Positions 1-9,076 are shown, numbered from the stretch's first letter. The stretch: 64,000 bases of DNA from an uncultured Magnetospirillum sp. (GCF_903853455.1 NZ_CAINTR010000019.1:1-64000), one strand, 5' to 3'. A program made the numbers and translations. The notes: generated by a model not told the origin, from the sequence alone.

Positions 1-708
1 GCAGTCGATCATGTCCACATGGAGGCCGAGGCCGCGGGCCAGGGCATAGGCCTCCAGCGACAGGTTGACATGGCCGATGACGGCGATGACCAGGGTGGGA
101 ACGCTCCAGCGCGGCTGGGCGAACAGCCGGCGGGTGTCGCCGGCCAGATGGGCCAGCCCCCGCACGATCCGCCAGCGATGCAGGGCATGGGGCAGGCGGT
201 CGAGCAGCGACAGCACGACGATGCCGGCCACCCCCAGCACCGACAGGGCGGGAAACACCCACGAGCCGGGAATGTTGGGGGCGCGGGCCAGCAGCAGCGG
301 CTGGGTCGCCGCCACCAGCAGGACCAAGGCGAGGATGGTGATGACCCGCTCCAGCATCACCGAATTGACGCTGGCCCCCAGGGTCAGGCCGGAACGGTGG
401 GCCTTCCACATGCGCAGGGCGTCGCCGGCCACCGGCAGGATGATGGAAAAGCAGACGCCGATATAGTAGACGACGATGGCCTGGACGGGAGAGAACACCG
501 CCTTCAGCGCCTTCAGCACGAACCACCACCGCACCGCCCCCAGCAGCACCTGGCCGACCCCCAGGCCCAGGGCCAGGGCCAGCATGGCGGGGTCAAGCGT
601 CTTGGCCTGGCTCCACGCCGAGTCGAGGTCGACCTTGCCGAGGACGAACCAGATCAATCCGACCGAAAGCACCCCCTTGAGCACCCACGGCAACCACCGC
701 TTCACCAT
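1..708 (-). CDS. Lysylphosphatidylglycerol synthase TM-like (UPF0104) membrane protein, 3' end outside window
   Basis: The reverse strand reads open from an ATG at 708 to the window edge, so the C-terminus is missing. The product starts MVKRWLPWVLKGVLSVGLIW and shows several hydrophobic helices, including segments around VQAIVVYYIGVCFSIILPVA and, further on, a stretch after the family-like pattern LRMWKAHRSGLTLGASVNSV and MLERVITILA. This layout matches the flippase-like membrane domain family related to MprF/UPF0104. The exact substrate is unknown. An in-frame GTG at 720 is an alternative start; neither start has a strong ribosome binding site. It is divergent from the methyltransferase at 853. 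Confidence 0.7.
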   Translation of the reverse strand, partial: MVKRWLPWVLKGVLSVGLIWFVLGKVDLDSAWSQAKTLDPAMLALALGLGVGQVLLGAVRWWFVLKALKAVFSPVQAIVVYYIGVCFSIILPVAGDALRMWKAHRSGLTLGASVNSVMLERVITILALVLLVAATQPLLLARAPNIPGSWVFPALSVLGVAGIVVLSLLDRLPHALHRWRIVRGLAHLAGDTRRLFAQPRWSVPTLVIAVIGHVNLSLEAYALARGLGLHVDMIDC

Positions 709-852
709 CGAAAACCACACTCGTCTGACCTGAAGGCGGCAAGCTGTACCACGTTTCCCCGCTCCGTGAATACCGCCGCGCGGCGGGGCTTAAGGAGCGC
801 ACGTTTCTTCTGCTAGGATGGCGGCGCTTCGTACCCTGACCGAGGAGGCAAG

Positions 853-1626
853 ATGGCCTGGGACCCCGCGATTTATTCCGCTTTCGCCCAGCCGCGCCTG
901 CGGCCGGCGTTGGATCTGATGGCCCGGATCGAGGTCGAGGCGCCCGGCCGGATCGCCGATCTCGGCTGCGGCACGGGCAATGTCACCCGCCTGCTGGCGG
1001 CGCGCTGGCCCCAGGCCAAGGTCACCGGGATCGATTCCTCGCCCGAGATGCTGGCGGCGGCGCGCGAGGGCGGCGACGGGGTCGATTATGTCCAGGGCGA
1101 CATGGGGACCTGGCGGGCCGAGACGCCGGTGGACGTGCTGTTCTCCAACGCGGCGTTGCAGTGGCTGGGCGGGCATGGCGCCCTGTTTCCCCGCCTGCTG
1201 TCCATGGTGGCGCCGGGCGGCGCGCTGGCGGTGCAGATGCCGCACAACCACTATGCCGCCTCCCACAGCCTGATGGCCGAGGCCGCCGAGGCTGGGCCGT
1301 GGCGCGAGGTGCTGGCGCCGCTTTCCGTCCGCTTTCCGGTGTTCGAGCCGTCCTTCTATTATGATCTGCTGGCGCCGCTGGCGGCGTCGCTCGACATCTG
1401 GGAGACCGAATATCTCCATGTGCTGGAGGGCGACAACCCGGTGGTGGCCTGGACCATGGGCACGGCGTTGCGGCCGTTGCTGGCGGCGCTGGAGGGCCGG
1501 GGCGACTGGCGCGATGGTTTCCTGGCCGAGTACGGCCGCCGCGTCGCCGCCGCCTATGCTCCTCGCTCCGACGGCAAGACCCTGCTGCCGTTCCGCCGCC
1601 TGTTCCTGGTGGCGCGGGCCCCCTGA
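853..1626 (+). CDS. tam: Trans-aconitate 2-methyltransferase-like SAM-dependent methyltransferase
   Basis: 257-residue class I methyltransferase. The SAM-binding motif I is IADLGCGTGNVTRLL near residue 33, followed by the acidic motif II region (VTGIDSSPEMLAAA) and a motif near VLFSNAALQWL that is characteristic of the Tam family (WL...H then FPRLLSMVAPGGALAVQMP). The family methylates trans-aconitate, an inhibitor of aconitase, so it is a detoxifying side enzyme of the TCA cycle. GAGGAGG at about 842 sits at good spacing before the ATG. Length is normal for the family. Substrate assignment is by family resemblance only. Confidence 0.82.
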   Translation: MAWDPAIYSAFAQPRLRPALDLMARIEVEAPGRIADLGCGTGNVTRLLAARWPQAKVTGIDSSPEMLAAAREGGDGVDYVQGDMGTWRAETPVDVLFSNAALQWLGGHGALFPRLLSMVAPGGALAVQMPHNHYAASHSLMAEAAEAGPWREVLAPLSVRFPVFEPSFYYDLLAPLAASLDIWETEYLHVLEGDNPVVAWTMGTALRPLLAALEGRGDWRDGFLAEYGRRVAAAYAPRSDGKTLLPFRRLFLVARAP

Positions 1627-1659
1627 CAGGCGATGGAAAATGCGGAGTTCGTGGGGTTC

Positions 1660-1745
1660 ATCCTTCGAGACGCTTCGCTCCTCAGGATGAGGGTAGCGTT
1701 TTGATTTCATTCGACCTCACCCTGAGGAGCGACGCGTCTCGACGG
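1660..1745. repeat. Imperfect inverted repeat (dispersed alphaproteobacterial-type palindrome)
   Basis: Arm 1 (about 1660-1691, TCCTTCGAGACGCTTCGCTC then CTCAGGATGAG) pairs with arm 2 (about 1714-1745, CCTCACCCTGAGGAGCGACG then CGTCTCGACGGG), with a short AT-richer loop between. It fills most of the gap between two convergent genes. Such CTCAGGATGAGG palindromes are common dispersed intergenic repeats in alphaproteobacteria; this statement is from general knowledge. Confidence 0.75.
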
Positions 1746-1782
1746 GCGAGGTCGTGGCAGGACCGAGTTCTTCCATAGCCCG

Positions 1783-2496
1783 CTAAACCGACAGGTCGAT
1801 ATGGGCCTGGTCGGCCGTGGGGGTCAGGTCGGTTTCCAGCGAGGTGGTTCCGACCCCGCCCAGCAACCGGTTGATCTGGCGCTCTTCCTCGCTGCCCGGT
1901 TTGGCGGCCTTGCGCAAAATGGTCAGGGTGGCGCGGGCATGGGCCAGCAGTCCCTGGATCTCGGGATCGTCGGATGTGGCCGCCGCCGGGGCGGTCGCGG
2001 CGGCGGGTGACGCCGCCGGGGTGGGATCGGGTGGGGTTGCGGCCGTGGTCGTCGCGGCGGCGGGGGACGCGGTCGCCGTCGGGGTGGGGTCGGGCGCGGT
2101 GGTTGGAATGTCCGGATCGGTGGATTGCGATCCGGCCATGGCCTTCAGGTCGCGGGCGACGTCGGCCACTTCCTTGGCGATGCCCAGGGCGCGCTTGCCG
2201 TCATGGGCCGCCGCCGCCGCTACCGCCGCCAGCCGCAGCGCCTTCAGGCGCGCTTTGGCCAGTTCGATCTTCAGGGCGCGGCCGGCATCGCCGCCGTTCT
2301 CGCCGGCTTTCAGCTTGTCGGCCAGGGTCTTGGCGATCTGGGTCGCTTCGGCGTTGGCCTTGCGGATCAGGCCGACGCGGGGATCTTCGGAGACGTCGTC
2401 AACCGCATCGCTCTCCGCCGCCTTGGGCAGCGGCAGGGGGGCGAGGATCACCAGGGCAGCCGTTCTGGGCTCCGTCGTGGACACGGACGTGGACAT
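1783..2496 (-). CDS. Hypothetical protein, Ala/Pro/Thr-rich
   Basis: 237 residues with no recognised family. The first third is charged and helix-prone (KANAEATQIAKTLADKLKAG), followed by an alanine-rich helix. The middle (about residues 125-180) is low-complexity Ala/Pro/Thr repeats of the PDPTPAASPAAA type, followed by a short helical C-terminal part. GGGAG lies six bases before the ATG, supporting the start and the reality of the gene. No signal peptide is evident. The linker-like repeat suggests two small helical parts joined by a flexible tether; function cannot be inferred. Confidence 0.6.
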   Translation of the reverse strand: MSTSVSTTEPRTAALVILAPLPLPKAAESDAVDDVSEDPRVGLIRKANAEATQIAKTLADKLKAGENGGDAGRALKIELAKARLKALRLAAVAAAAAHDGKRALGIAKEVADVARDLKAMAGSQSTDPDIPTTAPDPTPTATASPAAATTTAATPPDPTPAASPAAATAPAAATSDDPEIQGLLAHARATLTILRKAAKPGSEEERQINRLLGGVGTTSLETDLTPTADQAHIDLSV

Positions 2497-2573
2497 GGGC
2501 TTCTCCCATGATTGTGTCCCTGAACTATAGCACGGAACTCATATCGGCGAGTCACCGAAGTGACCCGCCGATT

Positions 2574-2687
2574 GTCCCTCAATCGCCGGGCGCTCACGCT
2601 TGGCTTTCGCGCCATGTGGGGCGCGACGGGCTTCGCCCTTGCCTCCCCGCCACCGAACTGAAAGATCAGTTCGGTGGCGGGGAGGGA
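2574..2687 (-). repeat. 3'-end repeat element, copy 1 (with 20-bp perfect hairpin)
   Basis: Read on the minus strand, this element begins two bases after the rlmI stop codon. A perfect 20-bp stem (2642-2661 with 2666-2685, loop AAGA) is followed by GGCAAGGGCGAAGCC, a CGCGCCCCACATGGCGCG hairpin, AAAGCCAAGCG and CGCCCGGCGATTGAGGGAC. The same block occurs at 14790-14888 and 35932-36045 in the same orientation relative to the upstream gene. It may act as a terminator or 3'-UTR structure; there is no strong U-run. Confidence 0.75.
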
Positions 2688-3893
2688 TCAGTCCAGTTGC
2701 ACGGCCATGGCCTTGAGATAGGCGCTTTCCGGCAACAGCGGATGCACCGGATGGTCGGGGGCGGCTCCGGCGGTGCGCAGGATGCGTCCGGTGCGGCCGG
2801 CGAGATGGATGCCGTGGCTGATCTCTTCGGCGAATTGCTCGGCCGGCATGTGGTGCGAACACGAGGCGCAGAACAGGAAGCCGCCCGGCTCCACCAGCGC
2901 GGCGGCGAGGCGCGCCATCTTGCGGTAGCCCTTGGCGCCGGCTCCCAGGTCCTTCTTCGACTTGACGAAGGCGGGCGGGTCGGCCACCACCACGCCGAAC
3001 AACTCGCCGGCCGCCTTGAGCCGCTCCATCTCGGCGAAGGCCTCGGCCCGCACGGTCTGCACGGTGACGCCGTTCAGCGCCGCCGCCCGGTCGGCCAGGG
3101 CCAGAGATTGTTCCGAGCGGTCCACCGCCACCGTCTCGCCGGCCCCGGCCTTGGCGGCCTGGATGGCGAAGCCGCCGGCATAGGTATAAAGGTCGAGCAC
3201 CCGGCGGCCCCGGGCCAGCCGGGCCATGAAGGCGCGGTTGTCGCGCTGGTCGAAGAACCAGCCGGTCTTCTGGCCGTCGGTGAGGTCGGCGACGAAGCGG
3301 CAGCCGTTCTCCACCAGTTCCACCGGTCCGTCCAGCACGCCGGCGGCGACGCGATGCTCCAGGTCGAGCCCTTCCAGCTTGCGCACCGGGCTGTCGTTGA
3401 TCAGCACCACCGCCTTGGGCTGCAGCACCTGGTCGAAGGCGGCCAGCAGGTCGGGGAGCAGGCGCTCCATGCCGGCGGTGTTGGTCTGCACCGCCAGGAC
3501 GTCGCCGTAGCGGTCGACGATCAGGCCGGGCAGCCCGTCGGCCTCGGAATGGATCAGCCGGTAGAACGGGCCGTCGAACAAGGTGTCGCGCAGGGCCACG
3601 GCGGCGCGCAGGCGGCCGGCCAGGAAGTCGAGATCGACGGACTCGGCGGTGCGGCGCGACAGCACCCGGGCGGCGATCAACGAATGCGGATTGAAGGTGG
3701 CGACGCCGAGGCGCTCGTCGCCGGCGTCGATCAGCGTCACCAGACTGCCCGGTGGCAGGGCCTTGGCCTCCGGGCTCATCTCGATTTCGTTGGAGAACAC
3801 CCAGGGATGGCCGGCGCGCAGGCGCTTGGAGCGCCCCTTGGCGAGGCGGAGGCTGGGACGGGTGGCGGCGGAGTCGGGGATCTGATCGGTCAT
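2688..3893 (-). CDS. rlmI: 23S rRNA (cytosine-C5) methyltransferase, RlmI family
   Basis: 401 residues. The N-terminus contains a PUA-like RNA-binding part (LAKGRSKRLRAGHPWVFSNE), a central EEHD-like fold, and a C-terminal Rossmann methyltransferase with SAM motif VLDLYTYAGGFAIQAAKAGA, the catalytic-type motif VVADPPAFVKSKKD and a FCASCSHHM motif with cysteines, all as in RlmI/YccW enzymes that make m5C1962 in 23S rRNA. The start MTDQIPDS is chosen because the reading frame upstream has no similarity and the conserved region begins right after it. It is divergent from the cco operon. Confidence 0.87.
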   Translation of the reverse strand: MTDQIPDSAATRPSLRLAKGRSKRLRAGHPWVFSNEIEMSPEAKALPPGSLVTLIDAGDERLGVATFNPHSLIAARVLSRRTAESVDLDFLAGRLRAAVALRDTLFDGPFYRLIHSEADGLPGLIVDRYGDVLAVQTNTAGMERLLPDLLAAFDQVLQPKAVVLINDSPVRKLEGLDLEHRVAAGVLDGPVELVENGCRFVADLTDGQKTGWFFDQRDNRAFMARLARGRRVLDLYTYAGGFAIQAAKAGAGETVAVDRSEQSLALADRAAALNGVTVQTVRAEAFAEMERLKAAGELFGVVVADPPAFVKSKKDLGAGAKGYRKMARLAAALVEPGGFLFCASCSHHMPAEQFAEEISHGIHLAGRTGRILRTAGAAPDHPVHPLLPESAYLKAMAVQLD

Positions 3894-4004
3894 GGCGCAC
3901 TGTATAATACCGAGGCGCGAATGAAACCATCCATTCGTTCCAGGGCAAGGTCGAGGGCAGGCCCCTCCGGCAACGCTAGGAAATGCGCGAAATTTGCCGC
4001 GTCT

Positions 4005-4018
4005 TTGATTTATATCAA
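4005..4018 (+). promoter_or_regulatory. FNR/FixK box upstream of ccoN
   Basis: TTGATTTATATCAA is a perfect match to the TTGAT-N4-ATCAA dyad bound by Fnr/FixK regulators. It lies 150 bases before the ccoN ATG. Its centre (between 4011 and 4012) is at -41.5 relative to a start at 4053 predicted from the -10 element below, the standard class II activator position. Confidence 0.88.
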
Positions 4019-4040
4019 TGGCGCGACGTCTCTCAGTCGT

Positions 4041-4046
4041 CATAGT
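4041..4046 (+). promoter_or_regulatory. Predicted -10 element of the ccoNOQP promoter
   Basis: CATAGT matches the sigma-70 -10 consensus at four of six bases. It occupies -12 to -7 if the FNR box is centred at -41.5, giving a predicted transcription start at 4053 and a 5' leader of about 115 bases. Predicted from geometry only. Confidence 0.55.
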
Positions 4047-4167
4047 GCGCACGCTTGGAGCATAAAATTGTCCGTCCGATGTGTGGCGCCGGGGGAGTAT
4101 GGCGTCGCCAGGATTACCGGTCGGACGCTCCGGGTAGACCCTTTTCCGGTCGAAACAGGAGTTCGGC

Positions 4168-5604
4168 ATGAGCATCAACACCGAAGCCACGCCCTATTGC
4201 GAAGACGTGATCAAGAAGTTCGCGATCGCGGCTGTATTCTGGGGCGTCGTGGGCTTCCTGGCGGGCGATTTCATCGCCCTGCAGTTGGCCTTTCCCGTTC
4301 TGAACCTTGATCTTGAGTGGACGTCGTTCGGGCGCTTGCGCCCGGTGCACACCTCCGCCGTGATCTTCGCGTTCGGCGGTAACGTTTTGTTCGCTACCTC
4401 GCTGTACATCGTGCAGCGCACCAGCCGTGCCAGCCTGTTCGGCGGCAACGGTTTGGGGGGCTTTATTTTCTACGGCTTCCAGTCCTTCATCGTTCTGGCG
4501 GCGCTGTCCTACGTCCTGGGCTTCTCCCAGGGCCAGGAATACGCCGAGCCGGAATGGATCCTCGACCTCTACCTGACGGTCATCTGGGTTGCTTACCTGA
4601 TCGCCTTCGCCGGTACGATCATGAAGCGCAAGGAGCCGCACATCTATGTGGCCAACTGGTTCTTCTTCGCGATGATCCTGACCATCGCGATGCTGCACCT
4701 GGGCAACAACATCGCCATCCCGGTGTCGCTGACCAAGAGCTACAACGTGTTCGGCGGCGTGCAGAACGCCATGACCCAGTGGTGGTACGGCCATAATGCG
4801 GTGGGCTTCTTCCTGACCGCCGGCTTCCTCGGCATCATGTACTACTTCGTGCCGAAGCGGGCCAACCGTCCAGTCTACTCCTACCGTCTGTCGATCGTGC
4901 ACTTCTGGGCGCTGATCTTCCTGTACATCTGGGCCGGTCCGCATCACCTGCACTACACGGCCTTGCCGGATTGGGCGCAGACCCTGGGCATGACCTTCTC
5001 GGTGATGCTGTGGATGCCGTCCTGGGGTGGCATGATCAACGGTCTGATGACGCTTTCGGGTGCCTGGGACAAGCTGCGGACCGATCCGGTCATGCGATTC
5101 CTGGTGTCGTCGGTGGCGTTCTACGGCATGTCGACCTTCGAAGGTCCGATGATGTCGATCAAGGCGGTGAACTCCCTGTCGCACTACACCGACTGGGGTA
5201 TCGGCCACGTGCACTCCGGTGCCCTGGGCTGGGTTGCCTTCGTCTCCTTCGGCGCTCTCTACGACTTGATTCCCAAGCTGTGGGGCCGCAAGGAAGTCTA
5301 CTCCCTGAAGCTGGTCGGCGTTCACTTCTGGGTCGCCACCATCGGCATCGTGCTCTACATCACCGCGATGTGGATCTCCGGCATCATGCAGGGCCTGATG
5401 TGGCGTGCTTACGATAGCCTCGGTTTCTTGCAGTACTCGTTCATCGAGACCGTGGAAGCGATGCATCCGTACTATGTCATCCGCGCCACGGGCGGCTTCC
5501 TGTTCGTGCTCGGCGCCCTGGTGATGGTCTACAACGTCTACAAGACCATCAAGGGTGACGTCGCCGACGAGGCCTACGCTTCCGCCGCTAGCGGCGCACG
5601 CTGA
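4168..5604 (+). CDS. ccoN: Cytochrome cbb3 oxidase subunit I (CcoN/FixN)
   Basis: 478-residue catalytic subunit of the high-affinity terminal oxidase in the cytoplasmic membrane. It reduces O2 to water and pumps protons at low oxygen. Metal ligands are visible: His61 (RPVHTS, low-spin haem b), CuB ligands His209 (WWYGHN), His259 and His260 (AGPHHLH) with the cross-linkable Tyr253 (LYIWAG), and the haem ligands His347 and His349 ([10 protein letters not shown]). About twelve membrane helices are present and length is normal. It is first gene of ccoNOQP, 12 bases before ccoO, behind an FNR box. Confidence 0.98.
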   Translation: MSINTEATPYCEDVIKKFAIAAVFWGVVGFLAGDFIALQLAFPVLNLDLEWTSFGRLRPVHTSAVIFAFGGNVLFATSLYIVQRTSRASLFGGNGLGGFIFYGFQSFIVLAALSYVLGFSQGQEYAEPEWILDLYLTVIWVAYLIAFAGTIMKRKEPHIYVANWFFFAMILTIAMLHLGNNIAIPVSLTKSYNVFGGVQNAMTQWWYGHNAVGFFLTAGFLGIMYYFVPKRANRPVYSYRLSIVHFWALIFLYIWAGPHHLHYTALPDWAQTLGMTFSVMLWMPSWGGMINGLMTLSGAWDKLRTDPVMRFLVSSVAFYGMSTFEGPMMSIKAVNSLSHYTDWGIGHVHSGALGWVAFVSFGALYDLIPKLWGRKEVYSLKLVGVHFWVATIGIVLYITAMWISGIMQGLMWRAYDSLGFLQYSFIETVEAMHPYYVIRATGGFLFVLGALVMVYNVYKTIKGDVADEAYASAASGAR

Positions 5605-5616
5605 GGAGACCGACCC

Positions 5617-6357
5617 ATGTTTAAGCATCACGCTAAACTCGAAACCAACATCTTCTTCCTGGCCGTCGGCATCCTTCTCACGATCGTCGTCGGTGGTCTG
5701 GTCGAAGTCATTCCGCTGTTCTCGATCGAATCGACGATCGAGAAGGTGGACGGCGTTCGTCCCTACACTCCCCTGGAGCTGGCGGGCCGTAACATCTACA
5801 TCCGCGAAGGCTGCTACAACTGCCATAGCCAGATGATCCGTCCGTTCAAGGACGAGGTCGAACGCTATGGCCATTACAGCCTCGCGGCCGAGTCCAAGTA
5901 CGATCACCCCTTCCAGTGGGGCTCCAAGCGTACCGGTCCGGATCTGGCCCGCGTCGGTGGCAAGTACACCAACGACTGGCAGGTTCGTCACCTGATCAAC
6001 CCGCGTGACGTGGTCCCCGGATCCATCATGCCGGGCTACAAGCATCTGACGCGTTCGCTGGAGTACAGCGACATTGCCTCTCACCTCAAGGTGAACCGCA
6101 TTGTCGGCGTGCCCTACACCGACGCCCAGATCGTCAATGCCAAGAAGGACGTTGAGGAGCAGGTCTTCTCGGACGCGGGCTCGAGCCCGGCCGTGCTTGC
6201 CAGCTACCCCAAGGCCATGATCGGCAAGGCCAGCATCAATCTCTCGACCGCCAATCCCAAGGTGGTCACCGAGATGGATGCCCTGGTGGCGTATCTGCAG
6301 GTGCTGGGTACGATGGTCGACTTCAAGACCGTGGATGACACGAAGATCCGTCGCTAG
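5617..6357 (+). CDS. ccoO: Cytochrome cbb3 oxidase subunit II, monohaem cytochrome c (CcoO/FixO)
   Basis: 246 residues. One N-terminal membrane anchor (about residues 11-33) is followed by a periplasmic cytochrome c domain with haem-binding C66-YN-C69-H70 and a probable axial Met in GSIMPGYKHL. It relays electrons between CcoP and the CcoN active site. The family motif REGCYNCHSQMIRPF is intact, as is the conserved WGSKRTGPDLARVGGKY block. GAGGAG precedes the ATG. It lies between ccoN and ccoQ in the operon. Confidence 0.98.
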   Translation: MFKHHAKLETNIFFLAVGILLTIVVGGLVEVIPLFSIESTIEKVDGVRPYTPLELAGRNIYIREGCYNCHSQMIRPFKDEVERYGHYSLAAESKYDHPFQWGSKRTGPDLARVGGKYTNDWQVRHLINPRDVVPGSIMPGYKHLTRSLEYSDIASHLKVNRIVGVPYTDAQIVNAKKDVEEQVFSDAGSSPAVLASYPKAMIGKASINLSTANPKVVTEMDALVAYLQVLGTMVDFKTVDDTKIRR

Positions 6358-6368
6358 GAGTACGGAGT

Positions 6369-6530
6369 TTGCTCGTCGCTTTCGTCGACAACGTACTCCG
6401 ACCCTTCTGGGTTTTGTGGGTGATCATGATCTTCATCGGGATTGTTTTCTATTCCTATCGGCCAAAGAACAAGCAGCGGCTGGAAGAGTATGGAAACATC
6501 CCTTTGAAAGATGACAATGAGGAGCGCTAA
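6369..6530 (+). CDS. ccoQ: Cytochrome cbb3 oxidase small subunit CcoQ/FixQ
   Basis: A 53-residue frame starts at a TTG, with TAGGAG seven to eight bases upstream, and ends two bases before ccoP. It has one membrane helix (FWVLWVIMIFIGIVFYSYRP) followed by a short charged tail ending KDDNEER, the standard CcoQ layout. CcoQ stabilises the oxidase complex. The TTG start and small size make it easy to miss; position between ccoO and ccoP settles the identity. Confidence 0.92.
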   Translation: MLVAFVDNVLRPFWVLWVIMIFIGIVFYSYRPKNKQRLEEYGNIPLKDDNEER

Positions 6531-6532
6531 CT

Positions 6533-7393
6533 ATGGCGACCATTGAAAAGGACTCGGTGTCCGGACAGAATACGACCGGACACGAGTGGGACGGCATCAA
6601 GGAGTTGAATACTCCTCTGCCGAAGTGGTGGGTCTACGTTTTCTGGGCCACCGTCGTCTGGGCGGTCGCGTACTGGTTCTTGTATCCGTCCTGGCCGACC
6701 GTGAACGGCTATCTCAAGGGCTCGCTGGGCTATTCGTCCCGCGGCGAACTGGCCAACGAGCTGGATATCCAGAAGAAGGCCCGTTCGGCTTGGTTGTCCA
6801 AGATCGAGGCGTCCGACGTGGCCGCCATCGAACAGGACAAGGACCTGCTGCGCTACGCCATGGCCGGCGGCAAGATCGCGTTCAATGAAAATTGCGCGGC
6901 TTGCCACGGTGTCGGCGGCGTCGGTGCCTATGGCTTCCCGACCCTGGCCGACGACGAATGGCTGTGGGGCGGTACGCTGGCCGACATCGAACAGACCATC
7001 AAGTTCGGTGTGCGCAACACCAACAAGGACTCGCGTCAGAGCGAGATGCCGAAGTTCGGTGCCGACGGCCTGCTCAAGGACGACCAGATCTCGGCGGTGG
7101 CCGATTACGTCCTGTCGCTGGCCTCCAAGGCTCCGGCCAAGGGCTCGGCGGGCGAGACCGTCTTCACCGAGAACTGCGTCGTCTGCCATGGTGAGGATGG
7201 CTCCGGCCAGGCCGCGCTGGGCGCTCCGGCCCTGAACAACCAGATTTGGCTGTACAAGGGCACCAAGGACGCCATCGTGGCCCAGGTCACCAAGCCCAAG
7301 CATGGCAACATGCCGGCCTGGTCCGAGCGTCTCGAGCCGAGCACCATCAAGATGCTTGCCGTCTACGTCCACAATCTGGGCGGCGGTAAGTAA
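6533..7393 (+). CDS. ccoP: Cytochrome cbb3 oxidase subunit III, dihaem cytochrome c (CcoP/FixP)
   Basis: 286 residues. A short cytoplasmic N-terminus with ELNTPLPKWWVYVFWAT leads into a membrane helix (about 32-52), then two periplasmic cytochrome c domains with haem motifs C121-AA-C124-H125 and C215-VV-C218-H219. It accepts electrons from the bc1 complex or soluble cytochrome c and passes them to CcoO. GAGGAGCGCTAACT just upstream, overlapping the end of ccoQ, provides the ribosome site. It is the last gene of the first transcription unit. Confidence 0.97.
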   Translation: MATIEKDSVSGQNTTGHEWDGIKELNTPLPKWWVYVFWATVVWAVAYWFLYPSWPTVNGYLKGSLGYSSRGELANELDIQKKARSAWLSKIEASDVAAIEQDKDLLRYAMAGGKIAFNENCAACHGVGGVGAYGFPTLADDEWLWGGTLADIEQTIKFGVRNTNKDSRQSEMPKFGADGLLKDDQISAVADYVLSLASKAPAKGSAGETVFTENCVVCHGEDGSGQAALGAPALNNQIWLYKGTKDAIVAQVTKPKHGNMPAWSERLEPSTIKMLAVYVHNLGGGK

Positions 7394-7410
7394 GGACTGT
7401 ACGGGGGGGA

Positions 7411-7460
7411 CCGGCGGGGTGCGCTCCTTGGCGACAGGGGGCGCACCCTTCCGGCGTTTT
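7411..7460 (+). terminator. Probable terminator after ccoP
   Basis: GGGTGCGC (7417-7424) pairs with GCGCACCC (7441-7448), the outer CCGG pairs add length, and TTTT follows at 7457-7460. It separates ccoNOQP from ccoGHIS. Some read-through into ccoG cannot be excluded. Confidence 0.6.
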
Positions 7461-7612
7461 CAGGCCTCTTTATCCCGTCCAGCCAAATGAGGAATTCTAA
7501 ATCCCCGGAAATTGGATTATCACCAGCGTCGAAGCGGGTGGCGATCCCGCTGATCGGCCTTGGCCCCACCAAGCCGCAGTCTTTTGAACCACCAGCAAAG
7601 CACCCCTCCACC

Positions 7613-9070
7613 ATGGCCTCCCCCAAGATCGACCCGACGTTGAAGAAGGCGGCCGCCGACGGCGACGCTCCGCTTTACGCTGAAACCGTGATGATCCATC
7701 CCCGCACGGTCAAAGGCACCTTCCGCACGTGGAAATGGGCCGCCGTGGCCGTCTTGCTGGCGGTGTACCATCTATCGCCGTTCCTGCGGTGGGATCGGGG
7801 ACCGGGCGCGCCCAGTCAGGCCATCCTGGTCGACATGGTGGGGCGGCGCGGCTATTTCTTCTTCCTCGAGATCTGGCCGCAGGAGGTCTACTACCTGACC
7901 GGTCTGCTGTTCATCGCCGCCATCGCCCTGTTCTTCATGAGCTCCTTGGCCGGACGGGTGTGGTGCGGCTTCTTCTGCTTCCAGACTGTCTACACCGACC
8001 TGTTCATGTTGGTCGAGCGTCTGGTGGTCGGCGACCGCGCCAAGCGCATGGCGCTGGACCGCGCGCCGTGGAGCGCCGACAAGTTCGGCAAGAAGGCGGT
8101 GATCAACCTGGTCTGGCTGGTGATCGCGGCGTCGTGCGGCGTCGGCTTCACCCTGTTCTTCGGCGACGCGCCGACCATGCTTACGGATATCGTGACCGGC
8201 AACGAGAGCGCGGCCGTCTACGGCGCCATCGGAGTGGTGGGGGGCGCCTGCTTCCTGCTGGCCGGCTATGCCCGCGAGCAGGTGTGCCTCTACATGTGCC
8301 CCTATTCCCGCTTCCAGTCGGCCATGTTCGACGAGCATTCGCTGATCATCGGCTACGAGGAGTGGCGGGGCGAGCCGCGCAAGCCGGTGCGCAAGGGCGA
8401 CAGTTTCGAGAACCGGGGCCACTGCATCGACTGCCGCATGTGCGTCACCGTGTGCCCCACCGGCATCGACATCCGCGACGGCATCCAGATGGGCTGCATC
8501 GGCTGCGCGCTGTGCATCGACGCCTGCGATGCCATGATGGACAAGTACAAGCTGCCGCGCGGTCTCATCACCTGGGATTCCATCGCCAACCAGGCGGCCC
8601 GGGCCGCGGGCGGCAAGGGCAACATCCGGCTGGTGCGGCCGCGCACCATCATCTACGTCGCCCTCATCACCCTGGTCGGCGGCCTGATCGTGTTCTCGCT
8701 GGCGTCGCGCAAGACCACCGAGTTGAACGTCCTGCACGAGCGTTCGCCGCTCTACGTGCAGATGTCCAGCGGGGCGATCCGCAACGGCTATGTGCTGAAG
8801 GTGCTCAACATGGTTCGCCAGGACCGCACCTTCGTCCTGGAGGTCGGCGGCATCGACGGCGCCACCCTCTCGGTGGTCGGCGGCGAAAGCAACGCCCGCT
8901 CCGCCGAGCTGAAAGTTTCGCCCGACGTCATCGGCACCTACAACGTCTTCGTCAACGCGCCGCTGTCGGCGTTGCAGGGCAAGCGGACGCCGCTGGTCTT
9001 CACCCTGCGCGAGACGTCCGAAGGCAAGGTCACCCGCGCCGAATCCCTGTTCGCCGCTCCCGACAAGTGA
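7613..9070 (+). CDS. ccoG: cbb3 oxidase assembly ferredoxin-like protein CcoG/FixG
   Basis: 485-residue polyferredoxin of the cytoplasmic membrane that helps provide copper to the cbb3 oxidase (CcoG acts as a cupric reductase in studied species). Several N-terminal helices precede two [4Fe-4S] motifs, GHCIDCRMCVTVCPTGID and MGCIGCALCIDACDAMM. A further helix and a C-terminal periplasmic Ig-like domain (about the last 110 residues) follow. Start MASPKIDPTLKK is chosen because homologous N-termini begin near here; an in-frame ATG at 7487 would add 42 unlike residues. Neither has a clear ribosome site. Confidence 0.93.
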   Translation: MASPKIDPTLKKAAADGDAPLYAETVMIHPRTVKGTFRTWKWAAVAVLLAVYHLSPFLRWDRGPGAPSQAILVDMVGRRGYFFFLEIWPQEVYYLTGLLFIAAIALFFMSSLAGRVWCGFFCFQTVYTDLFMLVERLVVGDRAKRMALDRAPWSADKFGKKAVINLVWLVIAASCGVGFTLFFGDAPTMLTDIVTGNESAAVYGAIGVVGGACFLLAGYAREQVCLYMCPYSRFQSAMFDEHSLIIGYEEWRGEPRKPVRKGDSFENRGHCIDCRMCVTVCPTGIDIRDGIQMGCIGCALCIDACDAMMDKYKLPRGLITWDSIANQAARAAGGKGNIRLVRPRTIIYVALITLVGGLIVFSLASRKTTELNVLHERSPLYVQMSSGAIRNGYVLKVLNMVRQDRTFVLEVGGIDGATLSVVGGESNARSAELKVSPDVIGTYNVFVNAPLSALQGKRTPLVFTLRETSEGKVTRAESLFAAPDK

Positions 9071-9076
9071 GGTCCC

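Noticed and set aside
1974-4310. Plus-strand frame covering the hypothetical gene, rlmI and the cco promoter
   Set aside because: It runs through a clear promoter and two opposite-strand genes and is Arg/Gly-rich without motifs.
7487-7612. Longer N-terminus for ccoG from ATG 7487
   Set aside because: The extra 42 residues look like intergenic translation, contain no conserved feature and no ribosome site; conserved CcoG similarity begins after 7613.
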